Below the pieces are notes generated by a model. The model saw only the letters and a list, made by a program, of their open reading frames with translations, ran no database searches and had not been told where the DNA came from. This document shows positions 1-8,221 of a stretch of DNA of 64,000 nt, in pieces. The stretch is taken from contig JAEYLC010000044.1 in NCBI GenBank assembly GCA_023461435.1, positions 158,794 to 222,793 on the forward strand, written 5' to 3'. Source of the stretch: Bacillota bacterium. GTDB lineage: Bacteria; Bacillota; Clostridia; Christensenellales; SZUA-584. Positions within the stretch are counted from its first letter, which is position 1. Each line of letters starts with the position of its first letter. The translations under genes were made by a program, and so were the position numbers.

Positions 1-13
1 GAAAACTCGTCGG

Positions 14-100
14 CGCGTCATACCCCTTCGGGGCACAGGTGGATGCCGCGCCCTACAGTGCAACGAATTGTAGGGAACGACCTCCGTGTCGTTCCCTCCG
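14..100. repeat. Palindromic intergenic repeat-like sequence
   Basis: Three hairpins follow each other with no gene: CCCC/GGGG at 23-33, CCCTACA (51-57) with TGTAGGG (69-75), and a perfect 10-bp stem AGGGAACGAC (72-81) with GTCGTTCCCT (88-97). The last two share bases 72-75, so they cannot form at the same time. The core at 19-37 recurs in inverted orientation at 38184-38203, which suggests a dispersed element. Function unknown; it could also be the tail of an upstream transcript. Confidence 0.4.
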
Positions 101-130
101 GTACTTCATGACATCTTCCGGCACACTCCT

Positions 131-159
131 TTGGAGTAGTCATCTGAGAAAGGCATAAT
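131..159 (+). promoter_or_regulatory. Possible sigma-A promoter of addBA
   Basis: TTGGAG (131-136), 17-bp spacer, CATAAT (154-159). The -10 matches five of six consensus bases and the -35 three of six. It lies about 80 bases before the addB start and is the best candidate in the leader. Confidence 0.4.
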
Positions 160-238
160 AAAGACTTATAAAACAGGGGCAATAGTCCCGTTTTTCGAAC
201 AATGATTGATATACCATGATGGCAGCAAGGAGGCGGCT

Positions 239-3200
239 ATGGGCGTTACAGTGGTGACCGGGCGCGCGGGCAGCGGAAAAAGCCGGTATTTAATGAATCA
301 TATCAGAGACCTGATCAAGGACCCGTTTGAAAAGGTCATCGTGATCGTGCCGGGCGCGCTCACCTTCGAGACGGAAAAAAGCATAATGCTGTCGTGCGAG
401 GTCGAAGGCATACTCGGGCTTGAGGTACTTAGCATACAGCGCCTCTGCTACCGCATACTCGATTGCGCGGGCCATTTTGAATTCATGACGCACGCCGAGA
501 AGGCCGTGTATTGCCGGCGCGCGCTCGATTCTCTTGAAAGCCCGTTCAGCGGCGTATCGAGACTGCCTGATTTTGATACGTGCGTGGCCGATTTGATCAC
601 ACGCCTTAAGAGCCACTGCCAGACGCCAGGGAGCCTGCGCGACGCCGCGAAACAGACAGGCGACGCCGCACTGGCTAAGAAGCTTGTTGACATCGCGGAT
701 GTGTATGAAGCCTTTAATACTCTCAGTGCGGGGCGGCTCGACAGCGCGGACATGTACATGATTGCCGCCGAAAATGCGGACAAGGCTGCGTTTCTGCGCG
801 GCGCGCATATCGTGATCGACGGGCTCGACAGCGCGTCGCCCGCGGTGATGCAGCTGCTCGAAAAGGTGATGTCGCTCGCGTCCGATACGGTCGCGGCGTT
901 TCGCGGAGCGGACGGCGGCAGCGACGCCGAGATTTTTGAATCAGAGCGGCGCGATATGCAGCGGTTTATCCGCGCGGCTGAAAACGGCGGGCAGAAGGCA
1001 GACAGAATCCCACCCGAGCAGAAAGGCCGTCATGTCACAAATGCGTTATCATTTCTGGAAGCCAATTTATACAGCTATCCGTATCGGCCTTATGAGGGCG
1101 AGCCGGAGGGCATCGGCATCGTGGAGGCGCAGACGCTCGAACAGGAGGTCAAGGCGCTCGCGGCGGGCATACTCAGCGAAGTGCGGCGCGGCAAACGTTT
1201 CCGTGACATCGCCGTGGCGGGCAGCGGCCTTAACCCGTATCTGCCTGTGATCAAATCCACATTCGCGCAGTGCGGCATTCCCGTGTTTATCGACGAGAGG
1301 CGAAAACTCTCCGATAACGCGTTTTTTGATTTTTTGTACAAGGCGCTGCTGGCTGCCTCGGGGGAGCTGATTGCGGTCACCGGCTATGTGTACAGCGTGT
1401 TTTCACCGCTTAACGAAAACGAGCGCAACATGCTTTATAAATACGCGCAGCGCTACGCGTATATGGGCTGGCATTACATGAATCCGTTCTGGCGCGGCGA
1501 CGACGCGGCGGAGGCGGAACGCTTTCGCTTTGCCGTGATGCAGCCGCTTAAGCGCCTCATGGATGCGGTGAAGCAAAGCGACGCACAGGCGTCGGTTGAG
1601 GCTGTGAAGCAGTTCCTCACGGACTGCGGCGCGGCGCAGCGGCTCGCGGCTTTTATTGAATCGATCGGCAGTGCGCAGACGCGCGGCGAATGCGCCTATT
1701 TTAAGCAGGTGCTTGAAAAGAGCCTTGAGGTACTCGATGGCATCGCGCGCGTGTACGGCGAAGCGCCGCTCGACGCGCCGACGCTCTGCGCGATGGTGAA
1801 AACGGGCTTTGAGGCGGTTAAAATCGCGGTGATTCCGCCCGCGACCGACGAGGTAGGCGTGTTTGATATGACGCTCTCGCGGCTGTCGGGCATCAATGTG
1901 TTGTTTGCCGTGGGCGTGCACGACGGCGTGTGGCCCGCGCGGGACGACGGCCCGGGCATACTCTCGGCGGCGGAGCGCGACGCGTTGCTCGCGTGCGGCC
2001 TCGATACGGGCGTGTATGACCTCAGCGCCGAGAAGCTCAAGGTGTACACGGCGCTCGCGAAACCCAAAGAAAAGCTGGTGTTAAGCTATAATATTCAGAC
2101 CGGGCAGCCGTCCGTGCTGATCGACCGATTAAAGCGCCTGTATCCGGGGCTTGCGGTGCAAAAGGCGGGGGATGGTGTGATGTCACTGCGCGGCATGGAG
2201 GCGGATGTGCTCGGCGCGGTGTCGGATGTGCTGCGCGGCCGCACAGCGGACGACGGTCTGCTTAAGGTTTGCGCGCGATACTTGAGCCAAAACGGCTGGC
2301 GTGAACGCACGGAAGGTCTGCTGCTGCGCGACAACGCGGCGGCAAGGCTCAGTGCGAACGATGCCGAAGCACTGTACGGCGGCATAAGGTGCAGCGCGAC
2401 GCGCATTGAAAACTACTACAAATGTCCGTTCCGGCATTTTCTCGATCACGGCATCAAGGCGCAGACGCCGCGCGATTACGTGAACGACCGCCTCGATATC
2501 GGTACGTTCATGCACCTCGCGCTCGACATGTTTGTGCGCGGCCTTCTCGAAGAACAGACGGACATCAAAGCGCTGAGCGAGGCGCAGGCGGCCGAGCGTA
2601 TGCGGCAGGCCGTGAGCCGGGCAATGACAGAGCACGACAACGGCAAGCTGCTCGAGGACGAGCGCTTTGCGATGCAGGCGTCGATACTGACGCGCGAGCT
2701 CATCGATACGGCGCTGCGCATACGGCTGCATTTTGTCGGCAGCGAGGCGTCGCTGCTCGCGTGCGAGCAAACGTTTTCGTTCGACGTTCCTACCGCGTTC
2801 GGCAGCGTGCAGATCACAGGCAAGATCGACCGTATCGATACGGCGGCAGGGTATTACCGCGTGGTCGATTACAAATCCTCCGCGGTCAAATTCTCTTTGA
2901 ACGATTTTGAAATGGGGCTGTCGCTGCAGCTGCCCGTTTACATCGAGGCGGCGCGGCGCATGCTTGAGGGCAGCGGCCTTAAACCCGCGGGCGGCTATTA
3001 CATGCGCATCGGTGAAAGGTACTGCGAGAGCGTGGAGGAAGCGGCGAAGGACGCGCGCATGTCGGGCCTAACGCTCTGGGATGCGGATGTGCAAAGTGTT
3101 TTCTCCGATACCCTGCCAAGCGGCAGTCTTATGGCGGTGGATCAGGCGTTGACCGCGACGGGAAGCCTCAACGCGCGCGGCGCGTCGCGGCTGTTCGATG

Positions 3201-3424
3201 CGGACGAGCTAAATGCGCTGCTCGATAAGAGCACGGGGCTCATCAAGGATGCGGCGCAGAATATTTACGGCGGAGATACGTCGATCTGCCCCGCTAACGC
3301 GCAGGTTTGCGACTACTGCGGCTATGGGGCGGTCTGCCGGATCAATGCCGAATATGAGGGAAACCGCATACGCGAGCCCAAGGCGTTTGACAGGGGAAGC
3401 CTCAAAGGGGAGGTGCTCAAATGA
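239..3424 (+). CDS. addB: AddB, ATP-dependent helicase/nuclease subunit B
   Basis: AddB is one of two subunits of the AddAB helicase-nuclease, which processes DNA double-strand ends for RecA-dependent repair in Firmicutes. About 1061 residues, a usual length. A Walker A motif GRAGSGKS lies at residues 8-15. The C-terminal nuclease motif VVDYKSSAVK is near residue 875. Four cysteines expected to hold the iron-sulfur cluster are one in YYKCPF (about 730) plus a C-x6-C-x2-C-x5-C group near 1016 that includes CDYCGYGAVC. The ATG at 239 is chosen over an upstream TTG (206) because AAGGAGG lies about 5 bases before it. It overlaps addA by 4 bases. Confidence 0.96.
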   Translation: MGVTVVTGRAGSGKSRYLMNHIRDLIKDPFEKVIVIVPGALTFETEKSIMLSCEVEGILGLEVLSIQRLCYRILDCAGHFEFMTHAEKAVYCRRALDSLESPFSGVSRLPDFDTCVADLITRLKSHCQTPGSLRDAAKQTGDAALAKKLVDIADVYEAFNTLSAGRLDSADMYMIAAENADKAAFLRGAHIVIDGLDSASPAVMQLLEKVMSLASDTVAAFRGADGGSDAEIFESERRDMQRFIRAAENGGQKADRIPPEQKGRHVTNALSFLEANLYSYPYRPYEGEPEGIGIVEAQTLEQEVKALAAGILSEVRRGKRFRDIAVAGSGLNPYLPVIKSTFAQCGIPVFIDERRKLSDNAFFDFLYKALLAASGELIAVTGYVYSVFSPLNENERNMLYKYAQRYAYMGWHYMNPFWRGDDAAEAERFRFAVMQPLKRLMDAVKQSDAQASVEAVKQFLTDCGAAQRLAAFIESIGSAQTRGECAYFKQVLEKSLEVLDGIARVYGEAPLDAPTLCAMVKTGFEAVKIAVIPPATDEVGVFDMTLSRLSGINVLFAVGVHDGVWPARDDGPGILSAAERDALLACGLDTGVYDLSAEKLKVYTALAKPKEKLVLSYNIQTGQPSVLIDRLKRLYPGLAVQKAGDGVMSLRGMEADVLGAVSDVLRGRTADDGLLKVCARYLSQNGWRERTEGLLLRDNAAARLSANDAEALYGGIRCSATRIENYYKCPFRHFLDHGIKAQTPRDYVNDRLDIGTFMHLALDMFVRGLLEEQTDIKALSEAQAAERMRQAVSRAMTEHDNGKLLEDERFAMQASILTRELIDTALRIRLHFVGSEASLLACEQTFSFDVPTAFGSVQITGKIDRIDTAAGYYRVVDYKSSAVKFSLNDFEMGLSLQLPVYIEAARRMLEGSGLKPAGGYYMRIGERYCESVEEAAKDARMSGLTLWDADVQSVFSDTLPSGSLMAVDQALTATGSLNARGASRLFDADELNALLDKSTGLIKDAAQNIYGGDTSICPANAQVCDYCGYGAVCRINAEYEGNRIREPKAFDRGSLKGEVLK

Positions 3425-6400
3425 GCGGGCGGCAGTGGAACGAGCGCCAGCGCATGGCGATCGACGTGCGGGGCAAAAGCGTGGTGGTGTCCGCCGCGGC
3501 GGGCAGCGGCAAAACGAGCGTGCTGACCGAACGCGTGCTGCGCCTCATCGAAGAGGGCGAAGACATCGAGAATATGCTGATCGTCACGTTCACGAATCTC
3601 GCGGCGAGCGAGATGCGCGAGCGCATCTATAAACGGCTGCAGGACGCGGGCACGGCTTCGCCGCGGCTCGCGGCTCAGGCGGAGAAATGCGCCTTCGCGG
3701 ATATTTCCACGCTGCACGCGTTTTGCGGGCGGCTGATACGCGACAATTTTGAGTACGCAGGCACGTCGCCGTCGTTCGCGATCGCGAGCGAGGCTGAGAC
3801 GGCAAGGCTGAAACAGGAGGCGCTGGAGCAGGCCATTGAGCAGGCCAAAGCGGACGCGGCGATGCGGCCTGCGGTGGAGAAGTATTCAAGCCGCGGCGAT
3901 ACGGATCAGCTTAAGCACATTGTGAGCGCCATATACAACCGTGCTGTGAGTCTTAAAGACCCTCAAGAGTGGCTCGATGCTTCGTATGCGCATTTTGACG
4001 GCGGCCTCTTTGTGGACACGCTGTTCGAGGAATTCAAGGCCATGGTCAAAGCGGCGGCAGCCGAAGCGTCCGCGCAGCTTGCGCAGCGGAGCGAGGTCTG
4101 GTGCGAAGGCGGCTTTGACGACGAGGCGGATGAAAGCGAGACCGACCGCCTGTTATTCATGCGCGCGGCGCAGGAGGTTCGCAAGAACTGCGTGATACTG
4201 CCCGAGGCAAAAGATCTAACCAGCAAGCAAAAGGGCGCGCCGAACCGGTTGAGCGCAACGCTCACAAACCGCGCCAACAGATGCTTTGACAGCCTGCGCA
4301 GCTGCGCGGGCGATTTTGAGGCAAAGGTGGCTGACGAGCTGCGGCAGACCGTGCGGGACGGGCGGTTTTTCATCGAGCTCACGCGGCTGTTCATGAAGCT
4401 TTACGCGAAGGCCAAGCGCGCGAAGAACCTGATCGATCACGACGACACGATGCACTTTGCGTTAAAAGCGCTCGGCGTTGCCGATGTGGCCGCGCGGTAC
4501 CGCGCCAAATATGCGCATGTGTTTGTGGACGAATATCAGGACATCAACGAAGCGCAGCACGCGATCATCACGAGCGTTCAGCGCGACGGCAACGATTTTC
4601 TCGTGGGCGATGTGAAGCAGTGTATTTACACGTTCCGCGAATCGAGCCCGGAGCTGCTGATCAAACGCTGCCGCGAGTTGGCAGCGGACGGGCTCATCGA
4701 GATGAACACCAATTACCGCAGCTGCCCCGAGGTGATCCGGTTCATCAACGGCGTGATGGCGCACATGATGACGGAGGACGCGGGCGGTGTGGACTACACG
4801 GGCGGCCAGCGGCTGGACCCGGGCGCGCAGGGGCAGGGCAAGGCGGAGATCATCATCGCGCACCGCGAGGACGAGGAAAACGTGGAAGCCGAGGCGCGCG
4901 AGATCGGCGCACAGATCAGGCGTCTGCTTGCCGACGGCCTTAAGTACGGCGAAATCGCTGTGCTGCGGCCCGAGATCACGCAATCGGGCAAGCACATCGC
5001 CAAAGCGCTCACCGATATGAACATACCCGTGGCGGGCGGCGCGGGCGGCGCGGACGAGGGAACGGGTGAGCTCGCCGTGCTGAAAAACGCTCTGAGGCTG
5101 ATACAGAGCGAAACGGACGATATCGCGATGTTGAGCGTGATGCGCTATCCGCATTTCGGGTTCACGGAGCCGGAGCTCGCGCAGGTCCGTCTCGCGGTGC
5201 CCGAAGCGGAGAGCTTCTGTGAGGCGGTCAGAGCATTTGAGCAGCCGTCGGCGCTGGGCGCTAAGGTCAGCGCGTTTCGCGAGTCGCTCGCAAACTACCG
5301 GCGCCTTGCGGCGTGCATGACGCTGTCGGATTTTCTGATGCACCTGCGGCTTGATTTGCGCCTGCGCGACTATGCGCTGACGTCGCCGGGCAGCGCGGCC
5401 TCGGAGGCCGCCGTCGCTGCATTCCTGAGCGAAGCGTCCTCTTTGGGCTTTTCTTCTCTTTCCGACCTGCTGGCCGTGGCTGACAGACTCGGGAGAACAA
5501 AAGACACTCAGCAGAATCCCGCCGGCTCGGACGGCGTTTATCTGACGACGATACACAAATCGAAGGGACTCGAGTTCCGCGCCGTGATACTCTCGGGGCT
5601 GCACAAGAAGATCGACCAGCGCGACACCTACGGCAGCGTGCTCGTGGGGCGCGGCCTCGGGCTTGCGCTCGACAGTCTCGACGAAGCGGCGCATATCCGC
5701 AAGCCCACGCTGCACCGGCTTGCCGTGGCGCAGGGGCTGCGGCGCGAGAAGATAGCCGAAACGGTACGGCTTTTGTACGTGGGCATGACGCGCGCGATCG
5801 AGCGCCTCATCATACTCGGCGCGGGCTGCGAGATCAAAGAAGCGTGGAGCGAACCAAAAGGCGCGCTCTGGCAACACAGTGCGTCCACACATTTTGATCT
5901 GCTGATGCCCGCCGTCGCGATGATGTGCCGCGACGAGGGAAAAGACCTTGGCAGCATCGTGCGCATAGAGCGGGACGAGACCGCGAAACAGATCGCGGCG
6001 GCGAAGGCCGAACGGCTCGCCGCGTTCTGGCAGCAGGCGCAGGCGCAGCCGCCGGAGGCGCTTTTTGAAGCGTACGCGCATGAGCGCGATACCGGCGTGC
6101 CGTCCAAGGTCAGCGTGTCGGCACTCAAAAGGATGCAGGAAAAAGAGGTTTTCCGCCCCGTGCCGATGCCGTCTTCGGACGATACGATGGATGCCGCGCA
6201 GCGCGGCACGCTGATGCACCGCGTGATGGAGCACATCGGCTTTGAAGCGCTGGACGAAACGCAGGTGCAGACGCGCATTGACGATATGGCGAAAAGGGGT
6301 CTCATTGAATCCGCTTTGACGGCGGCGGTCGATGCGGCGGCGGTTTCGCGTTTTCTGCTCAGCGATCTCGCGCGGCGCGCCAAAGACGCGCCGGTGCGGC

Positions 6401-6693
6401 GCGCCGAGCAGCCGTTTTGCCTGCGCATGAGCGCGCGGGAAGCGGGGCTTGGCGAGGCGGATGAGAGCGTGATTGTGCAGGGTGTGATCGATCTGTGCTT
6501 CATTGAGGAAAATAAGTGGGTGATCGTCGATTACAAGACGGATCGCGTGAGCAAGGGAGATGCGTCAAAGGCGGCGCAGAAATACGCCGTTCAGCTCGAT
6601 CTTTACGTCGAGGCGCTGCAGCGCATCACTCATATTGATGTAAAAGAGAGGCATATCTACTATCTGGCGCTCGGAGAGGCTGTTCGGCTCTGA
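3421..6693 (+). CDS. addA: AddA, ATP-dependent helicase/nuclease subunit A
   Basis: AddA is a UvrD-like superfamily 1A helicase with a C-terminal RecB-type nuclease domain and is the motor subunit of AddAB. 1090 residues, somewhat shorter than the B. subtilis protein. Walker A GSGKT is at residues 28-32, and a DEYQDIN Walker B/motif II follows in the first helicase domain. Later helicase motifs include TTIHKSKGLEF and LLYVGMTRA. The nuclease core VIVDYKTDR is near residue 1037. It starts inside the addB stop (ATGA overlap), so the two are translationally coupled. No sign of damage. Confidence 0.97.
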   Translation: MSGRQWNERQRMAIDVRGKSVVVSAAAGSGKTSVLTERVLRLIEEGEDIENMLIVTFTNLAASEMRERIYKRLQDAGTASPRLAAQAEKCAFADISTLHAFCGRLIRDNFEYAGTSPSFAIASEAETARLKQEALEQAIEQAKADAAMRPAVEKYSSRGDTDQLKHIVSAIYNRAVSLKDPQEWLDASYAHFDGGLFVDTLFEEFKAMVKAAAAEASAQLAQRSEVWCEGGFDDEADESETDRLLFMRAAQEVRKNCVILPEAKDLTSKQKGAPNRLSATLTNRANRCFDSLRSCAGDFEAKVADELRQTVRDGRFFIELTRLFMKLYAKAKRAKNLIDHDDTMHFALKALGVADVAARYRAKYAHVFVDEYQDINEAQHAIITSVQRDGNDFLVGDVKQCIYTFRESSPELLIKRCRELAADGLIEMNTNYRSCPEVIRFINGVMAHMMTEDAGGVDYTGGQRLDPGAQGQGKAEIIIAHREDEENVEAEAREIGAQIRRLLADGLKYGEIAVLRPEITQSGKHIAKALTDMNIPVAGGAGGADEGTGELAVLKNALRLIQSETDDIAMLSVMRYPHFGFTEPELAQVRLAVPEAESFCEAVRAFEQPSALGAKVSAFRESLANYRRLAACMTLSDFLMHLRLDLRLRDYALTSPGSAASEAAVAAFLSEASSLGFSSLSDLLAVADRLGRTKDTQQNPAGSDGVYLTTIHKSKGLEFRAVILSGLHKKIDQRDTYGSVLVGRGLGLALDSLDEAAHIRKPTLHRLAVAQGLRREKIAETVRLLYVGMTRAIERLIILGAGCEIKEAWSEPKGALWQHSASTHFDLLMPAVAMMCRDEGKDLGSIVRIERDETAKQIAAAKAERLAAFWQQAQAQPPEALFEAYAHERDTGVPSKVSVSALKRMQEKEVFRPVPMPSSDDTMDAAQRGTLMHRVMEHIGFEALDETQVQTRIDDMAKRGLIESALTAAVDAAAVSRFLLSDLARRAKDAPVRRAEQPFCLRMSAREAGLGEADESVIVQGVIDLCFIEENKWVIVDYKTDRVSKGDASKAAQKYAVQLDLYVEALQRITHIDVKERHIYYLALGEAVRL

Positions 6694-6702
6694 CATTTTG
6701 CT

Positions 6703-6730
6703 TTGTGATCCTCGGCAAAGATGCTATAAT
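6703..6730 (+). promoter_or_regulatory. Sigma-A-type promoter of the YbjQ-family gene
   Basis: TTGTGA (6703-6708), 16-bp spacer, perfect TATAAT (6725-6730). It starts 10 bases after the addA stop and 40 bases before the next ATG, so this small gene can be transcribed on its own. Confidence 0.6.
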
Positions 6731-6769
6731 ATTTTGTAATAATATATCGGATTTTGGAGGATTTCTGCG

Positions 6770-7078
6770 ATGATAATCATGACAGTGGAAAACGTCGGCA
6801 AGCCGTACGAGGTGCTGGGGCTTGTGAGGGGCTCGATGATTCAGAGCAAGCATATCGGCAAGGACATGATGGCTGGATTCAAAACGATTGTGGGCGGGGA
6901 GCTCAAGGGCTACACGGAGATGATGGAGGAATCACGCGAGATCGCGCTCAAGCGCATGGTGGATCAGGCTGTGATGCTGGGCGCGGATGCCGTCATCGCC
7001 ACGCGCTTCACCTCAAGCTCGGTGATGCAGGGCGCCGCCGAGGTCACTGCTTACGGCACGGCTGTCAAATTCAAATAG
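6770..7078 (+). CDS. YbjQ/UPF0145 family protein
   Basis: A 102-residue protein of the YbjQ (UPF0145, DUF74) family. These are small, often pentameric proteins of uncertain role, sometimes called putative heavy-metal binding from structure alone. Family features are the glycine-rich strand EVLGLVRG near residues 14-21, the central GGELKGYTEMM, the ALKRMV helix and the GADAVIATRF segment. The ATG at 6770 follows GGAGG (6756-6760) by 9 bases. It has its own promoter and is closed by a strong terminator. Nothing ties it to AddAB or to motility beyond position. Confidence 0.85.
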   Translation: MIIMTVENVGKPYEVLGLVRGSMIQSKHIGKDMMAGFKTIVGGELKGYTEMMEESREIALKRMVDQAVMLGADAVIATRFTSSSVMQGAAEVTAYGTAVKFK

Positions 7079-7094
7079 ATTTTAAGGTAATCAA

Positions 7095-7135
7095 AAAGCA
7101 CGCCTGAGGCTCATTCCCCGGCGTGCTTTGTTTTT
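7095..7135. terminator. Bidirectional intrinsic terminator
   Basis: Perfect 10-bp stem AAAGCACGCC (7095-7104) with GGCGTGCTTT (7120-7129), followed by a T-run on the plus strand and flanked by an A-run on the other side. It can end the YbjQ-family transcript and the convergent che operon. Confidence 0.85.
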
Positions 7136-7141
7136 GCGATT

Positions 7142-8218
7142 TTATTGAATATTGACGATTTCCTTGATTGTGATATTGAGGAGCGAACGGTCATGCGCGA
7201 GGTCCATAAAAGTGTCTGTCGGCTTGCCGTCAACGACGACCTTGACGACAGGGCGCAGGCTCGCGGTTTCATGGTTTTTGGTGACGATGGCTGTTTCGCC
7301 GGAGCTCAAACGCACGCATGTGCCCACCGGATACGGCGCGACCTTACGTGTGAGCGCGTTGACGATGCTCGGATCAAACATCGTGTTGTATCCGCCCATG
7401 ATGTATTCGATGGCGTCGGAGGGCAGCATGGCTTTCCGGTACGGCCTGTCCGCGGTCAACGCATCGAAAACGTCCACCACGCCGACAATGCGGCCGAACA
7501 GGTGGATCGACTCGCCCGAAAGCCCCTGCGGATAACCCTTGCCGTTGAACTGCTCATGGTGCTGCAGCGCCGTGTTACGGGCCGCGTCAGGTATGTCCAT
7601 ATAATCGCAGAGATACGCGTAACCGCGCTCGCTGTGTTTCTTGATCTCCTCGAATTCTTCGGGCGTCAGTCTCGACGGTTTATTGAGTATTTCCTTTTCA
7701 ATGAACATTTTTCCCGTATCGTGAAGCAGCGCGCCGAGAGCCAGCTGGTGAAGCATCTTTTTATTGAGCCCGAGCGTGATCCCGATCACGATGGACAGTA
7801 TGGCGACGTTGAGGCTGTGGCTGTAGGTGTAGTCGTCGTAGGTTCGAAGGTCTATCATATTGACCATGACCTGACTCGAGTGCAGTATCTCCTCCACCGT
7901 ACACTGCAGCAGCTTGTTGATCGTCTGCATGCGGGACCGGAACGCCGACGGGCGGTTGAGCTTCGTGTTGTCGAGCAGCGCCTGAAGCTCGTTTTTCATC
8001 GTCATTTTAAGCTCCGCGCTCACCACATCGTTCACATAAAGCCCTTCGGACAATTCATCGTCGATATACAACCCCTGATAGCCAAGCTCTGAGATTTTCT
8101 TGATGAACGAATCAGTCAATAAGCGCCCTTTGCGTAGCAAAATGCGGTTTCTCGAAAGCACCAGATCGGATGCCAGTTTATAGCCGGGGCGCAGATGGCT
8201 AATCGGGATATATCTCAT
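7142..8218 (-). CDS. HD-GYP domain protein, probable c-di-GMP phosphodiesterase
   Basis: A 358-residue protein with an N-terminal region of about 110 residues, then an HD-GYP domain. HD-GYP enzymes hydrolyse cyclic-di-GMP. Seen here: H134 in YSHSLN, the HD pair H166-D167 in LLHDTGK, H195, the HH pair at 220-221, and the signature GKGYP ending at residue 230, so the metal-binding set looks intact. No membrane segment or receiver domain was seen. It is the last gene of the che operon, 3 bases after the cheA stop, so it should be co-expressed with chemotaxis genes and may lower c-di-GMP to favour swimming. Confidence 0.93.
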   Translation of the reverse strand: MRYIPISHLRPGYKLASDLVLSRNRILLRKGRLLTDSFIKKISELGYQGLYIDDELSEGLYVNDVVSAELKMTMKNELQALLDNTKLNRPSAFRSRMQTINKLLQCTVEEILHSSQVMVNMIDLRTYDDYTYSHSLNVAILSIVIGITLGLNKKMLHQLALGALLHDTGKMFIEKEILNKPSRLTPEEFEEIKKHSERGYAYLCDYMDIPDAARNTALQHHEQFNGKGYPQGLSGESIHLFGRIVGVVDVFDALTADRPYRKAMLPSDAIEYIMGGYNTMFDPSIVNALTRKVAPYPVGTCVRLSSGETAIVTKNHETASLRPVVKVVVDGKPTDTFMDLAHDRSLLNITIKEIVNIQ

Positions 8219-8221
8219 TCG

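Noticed and set aside
4462..6234. 590-residue open frame on the minus strand inside addA
   Set aside because: It is an antisense shadow of a GC-rich gene: rich in Arg and His, no family resemblance, and addA is intact.
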